DNA from: Theobroma cacao
Lineage: Eukaryota; Streptophyta; Magnoliopsida; Malvales; Malvaceae
DNA length: 64,000 nucleotides
Reading direction: 5' to 3'
Assembly: GCF_000208745.1 (NCBI RefSeq)
Contig: NC_030856.1
Location: forward strand, 4,628,969-4,692,968
Shown here: positions 40,786 through 59,409 of the stretch, one piece after another
How the letters are laid out: each line of letters starts with the position of its first letter
How positions within the stretch are numbered: position 1 is the stretch's first letter
Translations under genes and position numbers: made by a program
Notes under the pieces: model-generated
What the model saw: only the letters and a program-made list of their open reading frames with translations
Told to the model about the DNA's origin: nothing
Databases searched by the model: none

Positions 40786-42759
40786 AGGGTGGTATGCTTC
40801 ATTAAACCTATTATGCTCCAATCCCACTTGATGTTTGGGGCATGTGCTTTTAGAGCCAATGCTAGTGAGAAATGTTACAGAAATTAAACATGCAATGAAG
40901 TATAAATAGTGGTGTTTTGTTTATTTCATGGATAGATAAGATTGAAGGGCCAAACTGAAGCTTCATACAGTTAACATATACAAATTCCATGCAATCTCAT
41001 CATTTACAAGTTTTTGACTTATCTTGTTTTCGGCTGCATTTATGTAATATCAAACGTAAGAGTGATAATAGATTGGCAAAATCATGAACACATCACTCAA
41101 GGTCAGGGGAGGGGGATTTGGCAAAATTATGAAGTGGTACTAGCAATTTTAGGAATGGGCCGGCATGCTTAATGAGCTTGTAGTGGACTATCAATTTTCT
41201 AATGGGCTTATTGTGGATCAAGGCATGTTCTAATGGGCTTCTATTGGACAACAAATATTGATTTTTTTTTATTATGGAGGGTTTATTGATGGTTTTTTTT
41301 GGAATGGATTTATTTATACATAATTACATATATATTGTATTTAAGAAAACAAATAAAATTTTGAATTTCCATATTACTTTTATTCTTAATCTTTTAAATG
41401 TATTTTTACTATTCACAAACTAATTATTATATTTATGACTCATAAATGTATACAAACTAACAACGACATAACAATCACTGTAAAATATTTTTTATTCATG
41501 ATTAAATCAAAAACTTTAATGATACAACTTGTCTATTTCTTTTTCAACATAATGAAAGTCATAAAAATATTATCATCATAGTCATAGTTGAAAATGATGG
41601 TCAACATTTAAAAAAAAAAGTGATTATCTTTTTTTTAATTAAAGTAATAGTAGAAGTAGTCATTGGCACGTGAGTAAAATAGCATAATTAACTAGCAGAT
41701 GCTTCCGGCTTGATGCTACTTTCAGCTTGATTTTGTCATAACAATAATGTTGCCTTAATAATTAGTAATTATGTCATTCACCATGTATTTTTGTTGGTTT
41801 TTGAAAGTTCTCTTTAGATTTGCTGGCATGACTTCAAAATTATATATAATTAAATAATATATATAAATATATATGTATAATATTGTTTTAAAGAAGAAAA
41901 AGAAAGGAAAATGGAGTTCTATGTGCCAAAAAATTGATTTTATTTGTTGAATCAAATAAAAAATAATTAAATGTATAATTGATAAATCGTGTATAAAATT
42001 TTAAAAAAGAGAGTATATCTATTAATTAGAAATAATAATTGATTATATAAATATGTGATTAATTTTAATTGATTAACTATTTTAAATTAATTACATTAAT
42101 GAATTAACTAATTAATTAGTTAATTAAATTAATTAACTAACTAATTTATTTATAAAATAATTTAAATTAATTAATTTAATTCTTTAAAACTTAACTAATT
42201 TACTAAAAATAAATATTTAGTAATTTCACATATTTTAATATATAAATATTTAGTATTTAAATATTAGGTTAGTTTTGTCATGCTATTATTTATTATTTTA
42301 AGGGATAAAGTTGAAAAATTAAAAATTTACATTAAAAAAAGGTAAGTTTGAAAATATAAAGGGAATTTTTTAAATTTACATTACATTCTCATACTTCCAA
42401 ACCAAAGACTACCATCTAATCTTCCCAACAATTATATTACATGCAATCATCATTTTTCTATGATATATAAAACATTCTAAAGTTTTTTTCATCCATCATA
42501 TTCCCTGCAATTATCATATTTTTATATTATACAAAACGTTGCAAAGTTCTTCTCATTCATCATATTCCCTGCAATCATCACTTTTTCATATTATATCAAT
42601 GTTGCAAAATTCTTCTCATCAATAACATTCTCAGTAATCAAATTATTAACAATTACATTTTCAATAAAATATATAAAAAAAAAACACGGTTTATACTATC
42701 AAGAACAAACTAATTAACATGAAAATAGGGGAAATTGACACGAAGTCAATTCCATCGGA
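40786..42759. other. Array spacer 2
   Basis: It has the same order of blocks as spacer 1: 3' flank, gggagggggatttggcaaaa, the AT-rich palindromic block (about 41850-42370) and 60-odd-bp minisatellite units (about 42470-42610). It lacks much of the ggtgggcccaacacg block, which is deleted near 41050. No gene was seen. Confidence 0.55.
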
Positions 42760-43410
42760 CCCTTAGGACTTGTGATTGCAATTTTTTGTAAATTCAGCCT
42801 AAAAGTATAGGAAGACTTGACTTTTTGGTAATCATGTCGACTTCATAATGGTTATTGAGAAGAAAAAATCTCCCTGACGTACGTTTTTTTTAAGTCTAGA
42901 GATGCATGTTTACTTAATTACTTGCACGTTGAGTGGTCTTGGTTTAAGTCATAGTCTTACGGTCTAGTAGTGTACAATGAAATTAATTTTAGAGGTTACT
43001 TTATGATAAAACCTAAGTGTAAAGTTCCCTGATTTTTTTGTGTAACAAAGAATTTTAGCATCTTCGGTTTACTGAAACAGTTGGGAGCTCTACATTAAGC
43101 TAGGGCGGACAAGAATATTCTGTTTCATGGTTTTTTAAACTTTAAGTTACTTAACTGCAACTTATTTCAGTTCCTATTTCTCAATAATCTTAACTTCACA
43201 GCCATCATGTTAGTTAAAGATATTTCCATCTCCAGGAAGAAGTTGAGGCCTATAGAATAGTTGTCGTCTCTGTCACGATTGATGAAGAATTTCAAGGTCA
43301 ATGGACCCAAAGTCTTGCCTTGAAGCCTGAAGGTCAATGCTGTTTAGAATGTTCAATCAAATGGCATCTATTCTTATCTTCAAAGCAAAAAGCTTTCAGA
43401 CTATACATCC
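42760..43410 (+). promoter_or_regulatory. Promoter module and leader of kinase copy 3
   Basis: It has a W-box TTGACT at 42817-42822 and TGACGTACGT at 42875-42884. The overlapping upstream frame starts at 43337, 74 nt before the main ATG, as in copies 2 and 5. Confidence 0.5.
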
Positions 43411-46653
<3,243 letters not shown>

Positions 46654-48160
46654 AGGGTGGTATGCTTCATTAAACCTATTATGCTCCAAACCATCAGCAA
46701 TGACTCCAATCCCACTTGATGTTTGGGGCATGTGCTTTTAGAGCCACTGCTAGTGAGAAATGTTTCAGAAATCAAACATGCAATTAAGCATAAATAGTAG
46801 TGTTTTGTTTATTTCATGGATAGATAGATTGAAGGGCCGAACTGAAGCTTCATACGGTTAACATATACAAATTCCATGCAATCTCATCATTTACAAGTTT
46901 TTAATTTATCTTGTTTTCTGCTGCATTTATGTAATATCAAGGGCCAGCTAACCTTGTCAACTTGAAAAATGATAATATTAATGCATGATGAGCCCATCTT
47001 TGCCCTTAATATACCAAGTGAGATAAATGAATCAACAAACTAACATCATTGTCTCGATATCATTTTGTGCATAATCAAACATTTGTTATCAACAACAAAA
47101 AAAGATCATTCATAATTCAGGGATTGCTCAGGTCCTTTTGCTTAAATCCAGAAGCGGCTTAGTACTATGAGACTGTAACCTCTTTTTGGGGCACAAAGGA
47201 ATGGACTTCACAAGATTGGTCAAGCTAACTAGCAACTAGATCTTTAACAGAGGCTAGGGATTCCAAGGCTATAGAGTTTCATCTTCATCTTTGTTTCATC
47301 GTAGTCCAACTCTTTGGTTATAGGGGCTTCAAAGGCGTTGGAAGACGTAACGATCAGGCTGTCAGGGCTTCGCAAAACAAAAAGAAAAGGGAAGAGCACG
47401 TTGATTGTACGTGACTGACAGGTGATACGAGGTTGGCTTTGCCCTGTTCCAGACAAAGATTTGGTGGGCCCAACACGTTGGCAATAATATCAAACCTAAG
47501 AGTGATAATAGATTGGCAAAACCATGAACACATCACTCATCGCTCAGGGGAGGGGGATTTGGAAAAAATTATGAAGTGGTACCAGCAATTTTAGGCATGG
47601 GCCGACATGCTTAATGGGCTTGTAGTGGACTAGCAATTTTCTAATGGGCTTATTGTGGATCAAGGACTGTTCTAATGGGCTTCTATTGGACAACAAATGT
47701 TGGTTTTTTTTTTGGAATGGATTTATTTATACATAATTACATATATATTGTATTTAAGAAAACAAATGAAATTTTGAATTTCCACATTACTTTTATTCAT
47801 AATTTTTTAAATACATTTTTACTATCGCAAACCGTTTATTATGTTCACTACTCATAAATATATACAAACTTACAACGACATAATAATTATTGTAAAACAT
47901 TTTTTATTCATGATTAAATCAAAATTTTAATGATACAGCTTGTCTATTTCTTTTTCAACATAATGAAACTCATAAAAATATTATTATTATTATCATCATA
48001 GTCATAGTTGAAAATGCTGGTCAACATTTCAAAAAAAAAGTGATTATCTTTTTGTTAATTAAAGTAATAGTAAAATATCAAGAAACACGGTTTATCCTAT
48101 TAAGAACAAACTAATTAACATGAAAATAGGAAAAATTCACACGAAGTCAACCCTATCGGA
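46654..48160. other. Array spacer 3
   Basis: The 3' flank closely follows that of copy 1, with the ggtgggcccaacacg block at 47463-47480. It is shorter than spacers 1 and 2, because the AT-rich palindromic block and the minisatellite are missing between about 48070 and 48090. No gene was seen. Confidence 0.55.
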
Positions 48161-48798
48161 CCCTTGGAATTTTGATTGCAATTTCTTGTAAATTCAGCCT
48201 AAAAGTATAGGAAGACTTGACTTTTTGATAATCATGTCGACTTCATAATAGTTATTGAGAAGAAAAGATCTCCATGAGGGACGTTTTTTTTAAGTCTAGA
48301 GATGCATGTTTACTTAATTACTTGCACGTTGAGTGGTCTTGGTTTAATTACTTAATTACAGTCTAGTAGTGTACAATGAAATTATTTTTAGGGGTTACTT
48401 TATGATAAAATCAAGTGTAAAGTTCCCTGATTTTTTTGTGTAACAAAGAATTTTAGCATCTTTAGTTTACTGAAACAGTTGGGAGCTCTACATTAAGCTA
48501 GGGCAGACAAGAATATTCTGTTTCATGGTTTTTTAAACTTAACTGCAACTTATTTCAGTTCCTATGTCTCAATAATCTTAACTTCACAGCCATCATGTTA
48601 GTTAAAGATATTGCTATCTCCAAGAAGAAGTTGTGGCCTATAGAATAGTTGTAGTCTCTGTCACGATTGATGAAGAATTCCAAGGTCAGTGGACCCAAAG
48701 TCTTGCCTTAAAGCCTGAAGGTCAATACTGTTTAGAATGTTCAATCAAATGGCATCTATTCTTATCTTCAAAGCAAATAGCTTTCAGACCATACATCC
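48161..48798 (+). promoter_or_regulatory. Promoter module and leader of kinase copy 4
   Basis: The W-box TTGACT at 48217-48222 is kept, but the TGACGTACGT of copies 2, 3 and 5 has become TGAGGGACGT near 48275. The opening motif is also changed (cccttggaattttgattgc). Confidence 0.45.
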
Positions 48799-51715
<2,917 letters not shown>

Positions 51716-52741
51716 ATTGCATATATGTTGTATTTAATAAAACAAATGAAATTTTAAATTTTCATATTACTTTATTTTTAAATTTTTTAAAAACATTTAC
51801 ACTCTTCGTGAACTGTTTATTATATTCACAACTCATAAATATACACAAACTTATAACGACATAATAATTACGATAAAATATTTTTTTATTTATCATTAAA
51901 TCAAGAGTTTTAATGATACAACTCGTCTATTTTCTTTTTCAACATAATGAAAACTCATAAAAATATTATTATCTTTTTATTAATTAAAGTAGTAGTAGTA
52001 GGAGTAGCATGGTACTCATTGGCATGTGAGCGGACGCATTGGAGAAAATAGCATAATCAAATAATCGATAGTTCCTCCTGCTTGATACTACTTTCAGCTT
52101 GATTTTGTCATGACAATAATGTTGTCTTAATAATAAGTAATTATGTCATTCACCATGTATTTTTGTTGGTTTTTGGAAGTTCTCTTTAGGTTTGCTAACA
52201 TGACTGCAAAATTATACATAACTAAATAATATATATGTATAGTATTATTTTTAAAAAGAAAAAAAAAGGAAAATTGAGTTCTATGTGCCAAAAAAATTGA
52301 TTTTATTTGTTGAATAAAATAAAAAATAATTAAATATATAATTAATAAACCATATATAATTTTTTTTTAAAAAGCATATCTATTAATTAGAAATGATAAT
52401 TAATTATATAAATATGTGATTAATATTAATTGATTAACTATTTTAAATTAATTACTTTAATGAATTAACTAATTAATTAATTAACTACTTTATTTGTAAA
52501 ATAATTTCAATTAATTAATTTAATTCTTTAAAACTTAACTAATTTACTAAAAATAAATATTTAGTAATTTCACATATTTTAATATATAAATATTCAATAT
52601 TCAAATATTATGTTATTTTTGTCAAGCTATTATTTATTATTTTAAGGGATAAAGTTGAAAAATTAAAAATTTATATTAAAAAAAGAAGGTAAATTTGAAA
52701 ATATAAAGGTCATTTTGTAATACTGGGTCAGTTCTATCGGA
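51716..52741. other. Array spacer 4, shortened
   Basis: Spacer sequence begins directly after the broken intron 6. It contains the AT-rich palindromic block (52220-52720) but lacks the kinase 3' flank, the ggtgggcccaacacg block and the minisatellite. No gene was seen. Confidence 0.55.
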
Positions 52742-53372
52742 CCCTTAGGACATGTGATTGCAATTTCTTGTAAATTCAGTTTAAAAGTCTAGAAAAGACT
52801 TAGACTTTTTGGCATTCATGTTGACTTTAATTACTTGTAAATCTCCATGACGTACGTTTTTTCCAAGTCTAGAGATGCATGTTTACTTAATTACTAGCAC
52901 TTTGAGTGCTCTTGGTTTAAGTCATACTCTTACGGTCTAGTAGTGTACGAGGCAATTAATTTTAGAGGTTACTTTACGATAAAATCAAGTGTAAAGTTCC
53001 CTGATTTTTTGTGTAACCAAGAATTTTAACATCTTGGGTTTACTGAAACAGTTGGGAGCTCTACATTGAGCGAGGGCAGACAATAATATTCTGTTTCATA
53101 GTTTTTTAAACTTAACTGCAACTTATTTCAGTTCCTATTTCTCAATAATCTTAACTTGACAGCCATCATGTTAGTTAAAAGATATTTCTATCTCCAGGAA
53201 GAAGTTGAGGCCTATAGAAGAGTTGTAGTCTCTGTCACGATTGATTAATAATTCCAAGGTCAATGGAGCCAAAGTCTTGCCTTGAAGCCTGAAGATCAAT
53301 GCTGTTTACAATGTTCAATCAAATGGCATCTCTTCTTATCTTCCAAGCAAAAAGCTTTCAGACCATACATCC
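52742..53372 (+). promoter_or_regulatory. Promoter module and leader of kinase copy 5
   Basis: It opens with cccttaggacatgtgattgc. The usual W-box has mutated (TTAGACT), but another TTGACT lies at 52821-52826. TGACGTACGT is at 52848-52857. The overlapping upstream ATG is at 53299. Confidence 0.48.
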
Positions 53373-56300
53373 ATGGGCATGGATATCCTTTCTTTCAGTG
53401 CTTGTTTCCTCATCATCTTCTCCAAAGCTTCCAACGCACTCGACAAGATTTCTCCGTCTGAGTCACTCACTGATGGCACGACCTTGGTCTCTAGTGATGG
53501 AAGCTTTGTATTGGGTTTCTTCACTCCGGGGAGTTCCAAGAATCGTTACTTGGGAATTTGGTACAATAACATCCCCATGCAAACTGTTGTATGGGTTGCA
53601 AACAGGATAAATCCGATAAAGGACACCACTGGCTTGCTCAAGATAGAAACCAATGGCACAGTCGTGCTTCTAGGTCAGAACCAAACAACTGTTTGGTCAA
53701 TTAATTCCACAGAAGCAGCTCAGAATCCGATTCTGCAGCTCCTGGATTCAGGCAATCTTGTTGTCAGAGATGGAAAAGACGGTGATTCAGAGAACTACTT
53801 GTGGCAAAGCTTTGATTATCCAACAGATACAATGTTAGCAGGGATGAAGATTGGTTGGGACCTGAGAACTGGTTTAAATCGAAGACTAGCAGCATGGAAG
53901 AACTCAGATGATCCATCTCCTGGGGACCTTACTTATGGGGTAGAACTCCAAGGCAATCCAGAGATGGTGCTGCGGAAAGGCTCAGAAAAGTACTATCGCA
54001 GTGGACTATGGAATGGCAATGGATTTAGTGGTAACCCAAGTTTAAGATCAAATCCGGTCTATGATTTCGACTTTGTTTGGAATGAGGAGGAGGTGTACTA
54101 CATAAATTACCCAAAAAATAAATCCGTGATGTTAAGGGTTGTTTTGAACCAAACTGAAAACCTAAGACAGCGGTACACATGGAACCCAGAAATTCAAACT
54201 TGGAAGTTGTTTCTCTTCCAACCAAGTGACTATTGTGACAGACTTGGACTTTGTGGTGCAAATGGGAACTGCGATAATTCCAAGCTTCCAGCTTGCCAAT
54301 GCTTGAAAGCATTCAGGCCTAAATCGCTGGAAAAATGGAACTCTTCAGACTGGTCTGATGGGTGTGTACACAATAAGCCATTAAACTGCCAAAGCGGAGA
54401 TGGATTTATTAGAATTCAGAGGGTGAAAACGCCAGATACCTCACATTCTTGGGTGAACAAAAGCATGAACCTCAAGGAATGTAGGGCTAGGTGCTTGCAG
54501 AACTGTTCATGTATGGCATACACTAATTTAGATATTAGAGGAAAAGGTAGCGGCTGCGCCATGTGGTTTGATGATCTAATTGATATTAAACAATTCCAAT
54601 CATTTGGCCAAGATCTTTACATCAGAGTGTCTGCTTCAGAAGCAGGTATCAGTTTAAAATCGGAACATATTCTTGTTGCAGCTTGTGATAATTTCTTTTG
54701 GAAATTGTTTAATTATATTTGTGCTCCTTCATCAATATTGATCATGCAGAACAGAAAAACAAGCCTAAGGCGAAGCTGGCCATGATAATTGCAACACCAA
54801 TTGCTATGTTCTTTGGGCTTCTTGTAGTCATTTATTACATCAGGAGAAGAAGGAGAAAATTAGAAGGTAACATCGACTATGGTCCTCATAAAGCAGGGGA
54901 AAGTTGGTATTTGATACCAATACCGAAATCATTTTTGCTCACAGCAGCGCTATCAAATCCCTGCCCTGTTTTCAAGAAAACAGTAATTTTGAAATTTGCC
55001 ATTTCACTTATATTCCCTATCAAATATGATAATAGATGGTTTTCAATTTTGTTTTTTGATCTGACAAAAGAGGGAGTCCACGAACAATCGGTTGGATATT
55101 TTTGTTTTAGTGTTCAGAAGAAGCATACAGCCTTTTTTCTTCTATCTAAATCTATCAATATGCATAAGAAAGCATATTTCTATGTTGAATGCTAGCCTAT
55201 TTTGACTACTGTTTCAGATGAAGCTGAAGAAAGGGATGAAATGGATCACATGAACCAAGGCCAGAGTGAAGATATGGAGCTTGCTGTATTCGAGCTAGGT
55301 ACGATGGCCAGAGCTACTGATAATTTTTGTTTTGATAACAAGCTAGGTGAAGGAGGTTTTGGACCTGTTTATAAGGTAAAGTTGACAGCATATTACTGAA
55401 GTGATCTCAAGTACAGAGAATTCATATTTATTGAAAGCTCATCTAAATGTTCTTATTCTCCAGGGGACACTTGCAAATGGACAAGAAATTGCTGTGAAAA
55501 GACTTTCAAAGAGTTCCGGACAAGGATTGAACGAGTTTAAAACTGAGGTAAAGTTGATTGCCAAACTTCAGCATCGGAATCTTGTAAGGCTTCTTGGGTG
55601 CTGCATTCATGGAGAGGAGAAAATGCTGGTTTATGAATACATGCCTAACGGAAGTCTTGACTCATTTATTTTTGGTCAGCAACCTTTCAATTCTATATTT
55701 TCTGCTCTCGGCTTGTGAAATAGTTTTATTTTGCTGCTTCAAAAGGTCAAATAGATACAGAATTAACATGAATGCAGTATTTGACAGATCAAAAAAGATG
55801 CAAAGTATTAGATTGGCCCAAGCGTTTCCAAATTATCTGTGGGATTGCTAGGGGACTACTCGACCTTCATCAAGATTCCAGATTGAGGATTATTCATAGA
55901 GATCTAAAAGCTAGTAATGTTTTGCTTGATGGTGAGATGAACCCAAAAATTTCAGATTTTGGCATGGCAAGAACTTTTGGAGGAGACCAGACTGAAGCCA
56001 ACACAAACAGAGTGGTTGGAACTTAGTAAGTCTACTTTTTCTGCAAATTTGATCTATAGATCCCCATGAAAATGCATACTTTTATCTGACAATATCCTGC
56101 AGTGGCTATATGGCACCAGAATATGCTATCGATGGCCTGTTTTCAGTAAAATGAGATGTGTTTAGCTTTGGCATATTGTTGTTGGAGATAATAAGTGGAA
56201 GAAAGAATAGAGGATTCTATCATCAAAATCAAAGCGGTAACCTTATTGAACATGCAAGCCTCTTTGTCATTATCTTTTGTTACTTGTCTTCAACTGACAA

Positions 56301-56655
56301 ATGATAAAAGAATTTCATTTTGCTGCAGGCATGGAGATTATGGAAACAAGGCAGGCCGTTGGATCTTGCTGATGATTTCTTAGCAGAGATTAGCAATCTG
56401 TCGCAGGTGTTACGATGCATCCACATTAGCCTTTTATGTGTACAACAGCATCCTGAGGGGAGGCCAAGCGTGTCATCGGTGGTTCTGATGTTGGGAAGTG
56501 AGAATGAATTGCCTCTGCCTAAACAACCTGGTTTTTTGTCTCACAAGAGTCCTTTTGAAGCAGATTCTTCATCCGGTAACGATGGATCATCTTCGAGAAA
56601 CGAAATAAGTTTTATCACTTTTCGAGGCTCGATAGAGGGTGATATGCTTCATTAA
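53373..56655 (+). pseudogene. G-type lectin S-receptor kinase copy 5, nonsense in kinase and C-terminal frameshift
   Basis: The exons are 53373-54645, 54750-54866, 55218-55375, 55464-55674, 55788-56025, 56103-56253 and 56329-56655. The extracellular part, TM, glycine loop, Lys, HRDLKASN and DFG are intact. In exon 6 the Ser codon of VKSDVFSFG is TGA (56152-56154), cutting the C-lobe after the APEY motif. The donor of intron 6 is GC instead of GT (CAT/GCAAGC, 56254-56255), which plants can tolerate. In exon 7 an extra T near 56610 replaces the EISLS-LEAR ending with a different tail ending GDMLH. The product would lack half the C-lobe. Closest to copy 2. Confidence 0.9.
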
Positions 56656-57719
56656 ACCTATTATGCTCCAAACTATCAGTAATGATTCCAATCCCACCTG
56701 ATGTTTGGGGCGTGTGCCTTTAGATCAAATACTAGTGAGAAATGTTTCAGAAATCAACGTGCAATCAAGTACAAATAGTAGTGTTGTATTATTCCATGGA
56801 TAGATTGATTGAATGACCAAACTAAAGCTTCATACGGTTAAGTATAACTAAAGCTTCTTACGGTTAAGAAATACAAATTTCATGCAATCTCATCACTTAT
56901 AAGTTGCTGGCTTTTCTTGTTTTCTGCTGCATTTGTGTAAGATCAAGAGCCACATAATCTAGCCGGCTAGGGAAACTCAATGAGTGTTAATTAATTAGTG
57001 TGATAAATGAATCAACAAACCAACTTCATTGTCTCTACATTGTTCTGTGCATAATCAAACCTTTGTCATCAGCAACAAGAAAATATCTTTCATGACCGGG
57101 ATTCCTCAGTTCCTTTGCTTGACTCCAAAAGTGAACTTAGTATCGTGAGACTGTAACCTCTTTTTGGGGCGCAAACGAACGAACTTCACATACAAGATTA
57201 GTCAAGCTAACTAGCAATTAGATCTTTAGCAGAGGCTACAGATTCCGGGTTCAAAGAAGCTGGTGAGGTCTTCAACAAAGATATGTTGCAGTTTTCATCT
57301 TCATCTTTGTTTGGTCGTGGTCCAACCTCTTTGCTTCTGGGGGCTTCGACAGGCGTTGGAAGACACGTTGATGAGGCTGTCAGGTCGCCGCGAAACAAAA
57401 GGAAAAGGGAGAGAGCGTCCTGATGGTACGTGACTGACAGCTGATACAAGGTTGGCTTTGTCCGGTTTCAGACAAAGATTTGGTGGGCCCAACACGTTGG
57501 CCACAATATCAAACGCGAGAGTGATAATAGATTGGCAAAACAAGAACACATCTCTCACGGATCCATTTCAGTGAGATATGAAGAGGATCTTAAAAATATA
57601 AGAGTGATAATAGATTGGCAAAATCAAGAACACATCTCTCACAGGTCCATTTCAGTGAGATATGAAGATGATCTTAAAAAATATAAATATGAATCTTTTA
57701 CTACTTATTAGATATATTT
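56656..57719. other. 3' flank of kinase copy 5 with 83-bp tandem duplication
   Basis: It closely matches the flank of copy 2. Bases 57519-57601 are repeated at 57602-57684 (gagtgataatagattggcaa start, 83-bp period). Each unit contains a short stem, CTCAC and GTGAG, around a TCCATTTCA loop. No gene was seen. Confidence 0.6.
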
Positions 57720-58054
57720 TTTAAGTATATATACTAAAAGTATATATATATAATAATAATTATATTTTTTATATATTTACACAATATATAAAATATATGT
57801 ATTAAAAGATATTATAAGTTAATTAATCATAATTTTATGAATTAATTTAACTAATAATATAGATTTATCTTTAATTATATAAAATTAAAAAAATATATAA
57901 TCGGATTCGGATATCGGGTACCCAGAGGTGGTACCTGAACCCGATACATGTAGTAAAGTGATTACCCGAATCAAATTATAGGGTACTTTAATTTTATATA
58001 ACCGAATCGGATACCTGCGAGTACCCTGTAATAAGATACCCATTGACATCCTTA
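57720..58054. mobile_element. Truncated hAT-like element (3' part of the 38973-39893 family)
   Basis: It carries the same AT-rich interior, subterminal motifs (atatcgggtaccc, gaacccgatacatg, gagtaccctgta) and right end (cccattgacatcctta) as the complete element. The right flank AATAAACTTACTTAAATTTT corresponds to TATAAACTTACTTAAATTTA there. The left end and the left target duplication are deleted near 57720. The same insertion site in both 3' flanks means one insertion that was later duplicated with the kinase gene. Confidence 0.72.
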
Positions 58055-59362
58055 AATAAACTTACTTAAATTTTATTATTATTTTATTACTCTTAATTTT
58101 TTAAATACATTTTTAGTATTCATAAACTGTTTATTAAGTTTACAACTCATAAGTATATATAAACTTATAATAATTACTATAAAATATTTTTTATTCATAG
58201 TTAAATCAAAAGTTTTAATGATACAACTTGTGTATTTCTTTTTGAACATTACGAAACTCAGTTGAAAATGATGATCAACATTTCAAAAAAAAAAGTGATT
58301 ATCTTTTTATTAATTAAAGTAATAGTAGGAATAGTCATTGGCACGTGAGTGGACCCGTTGAACCGAAAGTTCCTGCTACTTGACGCTACTTTCACCACGT
58401 ATTTTTTGGCTTTTGAAAGTTTTTTGTAGATTTGTTGGCATGACTTCAAAATTATATGTAATTAAATACTATATATATATATATATGTATAATATTGTTT
58501 TAAAGAAGAAAAAGAAAGGAAAATGGAGTTCTATGTGCCAAAAAATTGATTTTATTTGTTGAATAAAATAAAAAATAATTAAATGTATAATTGATAGATC
58601 ATATATAAATTTTTTAAAAAAGAGCATATCTATTAATTAGAAATAATAATTAATTATATAAATATGTGATTAATATTAATTGATTAACTATTTTAAATTA
58701 GTTACATTAATGAATAAACTGATTAATTAGTTAATTAAATTAATTAACTAACTAATTTATTTATATAATAATTTAAATTAATAATTTAATTCTTTAAAAC
58801 TTAACTAATTTGCTAAAAATAAATATATATTAATTTCACATGTTTTAATATATAAATATTTAGTATTCAAATATTATGTTATTTTGTCATGCTATTATTT
58901 ATTATTTTAAGGATAAAATTAAAAATTAAAAATTTACATTAAAAAAAAGGTAAGTTTGAAAATATAAAGGTAATTTTATAAATTTGCATTACATTCTCAT
59001 ACTTCCAAACCAAACACTACCATCTAATCTTCCAGCCATCATACTCCTTGCAATAATCACTTTTCTATGTTATACAAAACGTTACAAAGTTCTTCTCATC
59101 CATCATATTCCTTGCAATTATCATTTTTCTATATAATGCAAAACAATGTAAAATTCATCCCATCAATCATATTCTCTACAATCATCACTTTCCATGTTAT
59201 ATCAAATGCTACAAAATTCTTCCCAATCAATAACATCCTTAGCAATCGCACTACTAAAAATCACATTTTCAATAAAATATCAAAAGACATGATTTATTTT
59301 ATTAAGAACAAACTGATTAACGTGAAAGTAGGGAAAATTGACACGAAGTCAATTCTATCATA
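58055..59362. other. Array spacer 5
   Basis: It contains spacer blocks in the usual order: AT-rich sequence, the AT-palindromic block (58480-58990, with an AT run near 58470-58486) and 60-odd-bp minisatellite units (59080-59230). No gene was seen. Confidence 0.55.
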
Positions 59363-59409
59363 CCCTTAGGACATGTGATTGCAATTTCTTGTAAATTCAG
59401 CTTAAAAGC
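59363..59409 (+). promoter_or_regulatory. Sixth kinase promoter module, cut after 46 bp
   Basis: It starts cccttaggacatgtgattgc and runs to ttcagcttaaaag as in the other modules. It then breaks off at 59409/59410 where LTR sequence starts. The continuation (tataggaagacttgac in other copies) is not seen in the remaining 4.6 kb. A sixth kinase unit probably continues beyond the transposon or was lost. Confidence 0.7.
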
